NCBI RefSeq assembly: GCF_001940455.1
Contig: NZ_MKQR01000021.1
Location: 124,001-188,000 of the forward strand
Length of the DNA stretch: 64,000 nucleotides
Direction of reading: 5' to 3'
Source: Actinokineospora bangkokensis
GTDB lineage: Bacteria; Actinomycetota; Actinomycetes; Mycobacteriales; Pseudonocardiaceae
Shown here: piece by piece, positions 60,690 to 64,000 of the stretch
How the letters are laid out: the number at the start of each line of letters is the position of its first letter
Numbering within the stretch: the first letter of the stretch is position 1
Program-made: the position numbers and the translations under genes
Notes under the pieces: model-generated
Database searches by the model: none
Told to the model about the DNA's origin: nothing
The model's input: the letters and a program-made list of their open reading frames with translations, nothing else

Positions 60690-62072
60690 TCACACGGTGC
60701 CCACCGGCGCGGGGTCGCGCACCCCCCGGAACAGCAGCGCCCCGCCCAGGGCGACACAACCCATGGTGAGGCCGAGGACGAGCACCGCGGCGGTGGGGGC
60801 GGCGGCCGAGGCCAGCCCGACCAGCAGCACCCCGCCGAAGGCGATCGCGGTCGCGGAGAACACCGTGTCGGACACCTGCAGCGCCGAGGACGCCGCGCCC
60901 CGCTCGTCCTCGGCGGCCTGCCCGAGCGCCAGCACGTTGATCGACGGGAACGCCATCCCCATGCCCGCCCCGGCCAGCAGCCAGCTCGGCGCGGCCACCC
61001 ACGCCGGGGTGCCCGGCAGCGCCACCAGCGCCATCCCGAGCACGCCGAGGGCCACCACGGCGAACCCGGCGCGGATGAGCGCGGAGCGCTGGATCTCCGG
61101 GTGCTTGCCCTGGTAGTGCGAGGCCGCGGACCAGCCCAGGGCGCTGACGGTGAGCGGCAGGCCCGCCAGCGCGGGCGAGTAGCCGTGCACGGCGGTGAGG
61201 GTGAGCGGGACGAACGCCTCGACGCTGAGGAAGGCCGCGCTGAACAGCCCCCGCGCGAAGACCACCCTGGGCAGGCCGCGCGCGGCACGCAGGGTGCCCT
61301 TGGGCAGCAGCACCCGCAGGGCGACGGCGAGCAGCGCCATGCCCACCAGGCCCAGCGGCCACCACGACAGGTGCTGGGCGGCCCAGCTGAGCATGGGCAC
61401 CCCGGCAGCGGCGGCGGCAGCGGCGGCGGCGAAGCCCTTGCGGGCCGGGGTGGCGCGCTCCGGGCGGGCGGACCCGCGCAGCGCGGGGATCAGCAGCAGC
61501 GCGCCGAGCAGGGCCAGCGGGGCGAGGGCGAGGAACACCCACCGCCACCCCAGGTGCTCGGTGACCAGCCCGGCGCCAGCGGGCCCGACGATCGACGGCA
61601 GCACCCAGGCGCTCGCCATCGCCCCGAACGCCGCGGGCCGCAGCCGCGGCGGGTAGACCCCCGCGATGAGCACGTAGATGGCGGTGACCTCGCCGCCGGT
61701 GCCGATGCCCTGCAGGGCCCGGCCGACCAGCAGCTGCACCATCTCCTGCGCGGTGCCCGCCACCAGCAGCCCGGCGAGGAACACCGCCGGGGCGACGTAG
61801 AGCACCCGCCCGGGGCCCACCCGGTCGGCGATCCGCCCGCCGACCACCGTGGCGACCACCGACGCGGACAGGTAGACGGTGAACGGCCACGAGTACAGCT
61901 CGGTGCCGCCGAGGTCGGTGAGCATCCGGGGGATGGCGGTGCTGACCCCCATCTGCTCGAAGGCGGCGATGGTGATGAGCAGCAGGATCGCGGCCGTGGT
62001 GCGCCGGTAGGGCGCGCTCCACACGGTCGTCGACCGGTCCTCGACGGCGTCGGCGGTGGTCACGCCCCCCAT
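60690..62072 (-). CDS. MFS transporter, EmrB/drug-exporter type
   Basis: A 460-residue, 14-TM-like major facilitator. After a ~25-residue cytoplasmic N-terminus the first helix is [22 protein letters not shown]; motif A is [37 protein letters not shown] and the motif C-like [22 protein letters not shown] are typical drug/H+ antiporters. ATG with GGAGGT 6 nt upstream. Same strand as iscS, 49 bp upstream of it, but functional link is unlikely. Substrate unknown. Confidence 0.9.
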   Translation of the reverse strand: MGGVTTADAVEDRSTTVWSAPYRRTTAAILLLITIAAFEQMGVSTAIPRMLTDLGGTELYSWPFTVYLSASVVATVVGGRIADRVGPGRVLYVAPAVFLAGLLVAGTAQEMVQLLVGRALQGIGTGGEVTAIYVLIAGVYPPRLRPAAFGAMASAWVLPSIVGPAGAGLVTEHLGWRWVFLALAPLALLGALLLIPALRGSARPERATPARKGFAAAAAAAAAGVPMLSWAAQHLSWWPLGLVGMALLAVALRVLLPKGTLRAARGLPRVVFARGLFSAAFLSVEAFVPLTLTAVHGYSPALAGLPLTVSALGWSAASHYQGKHPEIQRSALIRAGFAVVALGVLGMALVALPGTPAWVAAPSWLLAGAGMGMAFPSINVLALGQAAEDERGAASSALQVSDTVFSATAIAFGGVLLVGLASAAAPTAAVLVLGLTMGCVALGGALLFRGVRDPAPVGTV

Positions 62073-62146
62073 CGTGCAACCTCCACCCGGGTGCAGGTCC
62101 ACCCCGTTTTCCCGGACGGATGACATTCGGTTGCCAACAAACGGGA

Positions 62147-62170
62147 ACCGCCCCACCGCGGCGGGGCGGT
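62147..62170 (-). terminator. Terminator of the OlsBA-like pair
   Basis: 8 bp stem ACCGCCCC / GGGGCGGT, loop 8 nt, followed on the minus strand by a T-rich tail (TTCCCGTTTGTT), about 80 bp after the acyltransferase stop. Confidence 0.6.
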
Positions 62171-62247
62171 CGGGGCGGTCGGGTGCGGCGGTCGAGGTGC
62201 CGCCCCGGGACTCCGTTGTCGGCCGGGACGGCGGTCGGGGATGTTGG

Positions 62248-63141
62248 TCAAGCCCCCTGGCGCAGCTGCGGCAGGGACGGTCGCCGGGTGGTGGTGCGGC
62301 GCTGCTGGGCGGGGATCCGCTTGCGGACCGGGGTCGTGGCGCGGCCCAGGGCGGAGTTGATCGCCGCCTCGGTGAGCGCGGCCAGCTCCCGGCGGGTGCC
62401 CGCGCGGCCGGGGGCCAGCTCGTCGAGGACGTGCACCTCCAGCACCAGCCCGCGCAGGCGGGCCACCCGGCGCACCGAGTCCACGATGGTCTCGTCGCCG
62501 ATGAACGCCGGCGCGGTGGTCTCCCGCCCGTCGGCCATCCGGAAGCGCAGCGCGATCGGCCGCACCGGCACACCGCCGTCGATCGCGGCCTGGAACACCG
62601 CGTGCCGGAACCGGCCGCCGCCCTGCCCGCACCAGGTGGTGCCCTCGGGGCAGGCGTAGACGTGGGCGCCCGAGCGCAGCACGTCCGACAGCCGCGCCAT
62701 GGTGGCGGGCAGCGCGCGCAGGCTCTCCCGGTCCAGGAACACCGTGCCCGCCGCGGCCACCACCCGGCCCAGCACCGGCCAGGCCTTGATGTCGAGCTTG
62801 GCCAGCGCCTTCATCGGGCGCACCGCGTTGACCGCGGCGATGTCCAGCCAGGAGATGTGGTTGGTGGCCACCAGCGCGCCGCGGCCGCGGGCCGCCCGCA
62901 GCGCCGCCGCGCCGGTGACCTCCAGGCGCACCCCGAAGGCGCGCAGCAGGGAGCGGAAGACGAACCGGGCGAAGCGGTCCGAGCCCACCAGCGGCAGGAC
63001 CGGCACCGCGAGCACGCACAGCAGCAGCACCGCCACCGCGCCCGCCACGCGCAGCCCGGCGCGCAGGGCGCCCACCGCGGGCTCGTCGCCGGTCAGGCAC
63101 GCGGGCCCGCACGGCGAGGTCGGCATCCAGGCGTGGCTCAC
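62248..63141 (-). CDS. 1-acyl-sn-glycerol-3-phosphate acyltransferase-like (OlsA/PlsC)
   Basis: A 297-residue PlsC-type acyltransferase: an N-terminal membrane segment (RVAGAVAVLLLCVLAVPVLPLV), the catalytic NHISWLD motif, and the PEGTTW motif. The GTG (MSHAWMPTSP) overlaps the stop of the upstream GNAT gene as GTGA. It matches Rv3026c by position. With the GNAT gene it resembles the OlsB-OlsA pair of ornithine-lipid synthesis; which lipid is made here is not shown. Confidence 0.87.
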   Translation of the reverse strand: MSHAWMPTSPCGPACLTGDEPAVGALRAGLRVAGAVAVLLLCVLAVPVLPLVGSDRFARFVFRSLLRAFGVRLEVTGAAALRAARGRGALVATNHISWLDIAAVNAVRPMKALAKLDIKAWPVLGRVVAAAGTVFLDRESLRALPATMARLSDVLRSGAHVYACPEGTTWCGQGGGRFRHAVFQAAIDGGVPVRPIALRFRMADGRETTAPAFIGDETIVDSVRRVARLRGLVLEVHVLDELAPGRAGTRRELAALTEAAINSALGRATTPVRKRIPAQQRRTTTRRPSLPQLRQGA

Positions 63142-63893
63142 CGCGCGTCCCCGAGGAAGAAGCGCAGGTAGCGCTCGTCGACACCGGCCAGGTCGAGCAG
63201 CACGAAGAAGTCCGCGACGCCGAAGTCGACGTCCAGGGCGGGCGGACCGCACACCTTCGCGCCCAGCCGCAGGTACCCGCGCAGCAGCGGCGGCACGACC
63301 GGGCGCCCGGTGGGCTCGGGGGCGGGCCACGGGGTGTGCGGGACGACCCGGTGGGCCTCCTCGGCGTAGTGCTTGGCGCGCACGGTCCGCCACACGCCCG
63401 CGGCCAGGTCGCCGCCGTCGGCCAGCGGCACCGAGGCGCACCCGGCGAGCCAGGAGTGCCCGGACAGCAGCATGTACCGGGCGATGCCCGCCCACACCAG
63501 GCTGACCACGGCGCCGGAGCGGTGGTCCGGGTGCACGCAGGAGCGGCCGGTCTCCACCAGCGCGGGGCGCAGGTCGGCCAGGGCGGACAGGTCGAACTCG
63601 GTGTCGGAGTAGAGGCGGTCGGCGCGCCCGGGCGGCAGCATCCGGTAGGTGCCGACGATCTCGCCCGTGGGGTCGTGGCGGACGACGAGGTGGTCGCAGA
63701 GCTCGTCGAACCCGTCGACGTCGAGGCCGGGGCGGGACGTGTGCAGGGTCGCGCCCATCTCCTCGGCGAACACCCGGTGCCGCAACCGCTGCGCGGCCTC
63801 CACGTCGGCGCCCTCGTGCGCGACGAGCAGCGAGTACTGGGTGGTGTCGGTTCCCGGCGTCGGTGTGCTCAGCAGCACCTGGGTCCGCGTCAT
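63138..63893 (-). CDS. GNAT-like N-acyltransferase (OlsB / Rv3027c type)
   Basis: A 251-residue protein of the OlsB / N-acyl amino acid synthase type rather than an ordinary small GNAT: RLRHRVFAEEMGA, VGTYRMLPPG, and ETGRSCVHPDHRSGAVVSLVWAGIARYML are typical. It would transfer a 3-hydroxyacyl chain to an amino acid, giving a lyso-lipid for the next gene to acylate. ATG (MTRTQVLLSTP) is supported by GGAG 3 nt upstream. The window ends 107 bp upstream. Confidence 0.85.
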   Translation of the reverse strand: MTRTQVLLSTPTPGTDTTQYSLLVAHEGADVEAAQRLRHRVFAEEMGATLHTSRPGLDVDGFDELCDHLVVRHDPTGEIVGTYRMLPPGRADRLYSDTEFDLSALADLRPALVETGRSCVHPDHRSGAVVSLVWAGIARYMLLSGHSWLAGCASVPLADGGDLAAGVWRTVRAKHYAEEAHRVVPHTPWPAPEPTGRPVVPPLLRGYLRLGAKVCGPPALDVDFGVADFFVLLDLAGVDERYLRFFLGDAR

Positions 63894-64000
63894 GGCTCCA
63901 GGGTCTGCCCGGCGAGGCGACCTGCGCGGGAGCGATCTCGTGACCGGTCGGTGGAGGTTGAGTTAACGGTTATCTCACGCGGATCCGGGCATCGGCGCAG

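Overview
The window is a 64 kb stretch of a very GC-rich actinobacterial chromosome. Gene content, codon use and layout fit Pseudonocardiales (Saccharothrix, Actinokineospora or Actinosynnema-like); this assignment is inferred from content, not from a search. The order ppk - mutT1 - hupB - leuD - leuC - iclR ... gltX - FAH ... leuB - serA ... ilvC - ilvN - ilvB - cfp6-like - (ilvD) - doxX - lppZ - gatB/gatA/gatC - ACT - ligA - metE-like ... mnmA - iscS ... acyltransferase - GNAT closely matches, from memory, the Mycobacterium tuberculosis Rv2984-Rv3027c neighbourhood. This is therefore mainly core chromosome with small lineage-specific insertions.

Layout. 1-6.7 kb: polyphosphate kinase (cut by the window edge), a Nudix/histidine-phosphatase protein, the histone-like HupB, leuDC and the divergent IclR regulator. 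6.7-11.5 kb: repeats, a tRNA-Gln/tRNA-Glu operon, a HAD hydrolase, gltX and an FAD monooxygenase with its own operator-like palindrome. 11.6-18 kb: FAH-family hydrolase, lipoprotein, cimA, leuB, serA. 18-21 kb: proline-rich protein, DUF397 protein, orphan protein. 21-27.4 kb: ilvBNC, a PH-domain membrane protein, ilvD. 27.5-36.2 kb: DoxX, 2-hydroxyacid dehydrogenase, alpha/beta hydrolase, LppZ-like lipoprotein, gatCA-x-B and an ACT protein. 36.5-46.6 kb: GNAT, ligA, sdhCAB, LysR, threonine-dehydratase-like protein, MetE-like protein. 46.7-52 kb: MacAB-like ABC exporter and a long-chain acyl-CoA ligase. 52.4-56.8 kb: a TPR-CHAT protease next to a cytoplasmic S8 protease. 57.3-63.9 kb: quinone reductase, mnmA, iscS, an MFS exporter and an OlsBA-like acyltransferase pair.

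Two biosynthetic themes tie the window together. Branched-chain amino acid synthesis is almost complete here (leuC, leuD, leuB, ilvB, ilvN, ilvC, ilvD, cimA, with a possible threonine deaminase). Two of its transcription units, ilvBNC and cimA, begin with short peptide-coding attenuators of the same design: a GTG-started leader peptide rich in Ile/Leu/Val, a 9-10 bp helix whose 5' strand lies in the last codons of the peptide, and an abutting intrinsic terminator. The second theme is indirect glutaminyl-tRNA formation: tRNA-Gln, tRNA-Glu, gltX and gatCAB all lie within 28 kb.

The least explained elements are (i) the S8 protease / TPR-CHAT protease pair, with intact catalytic residues and no visible export signal, a candidate two-protease conflict or cell-death module; (ii) a dispersed ~146 bp intergenic palindrome present in three full copies and one degenerate partial copy; (iii) a 67-residue membrane protein translationally coupled between gatA and gatB; and (iv) a proline-rich protein paired with DUF397 without the usual XRE partner. 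Many genes have a TANNNT-like -10 box only 6-8 nt before the start codon, which suggests widespread leaderless transcripts. No rRNA, CRISPR array, phage or transposase gene was seen.
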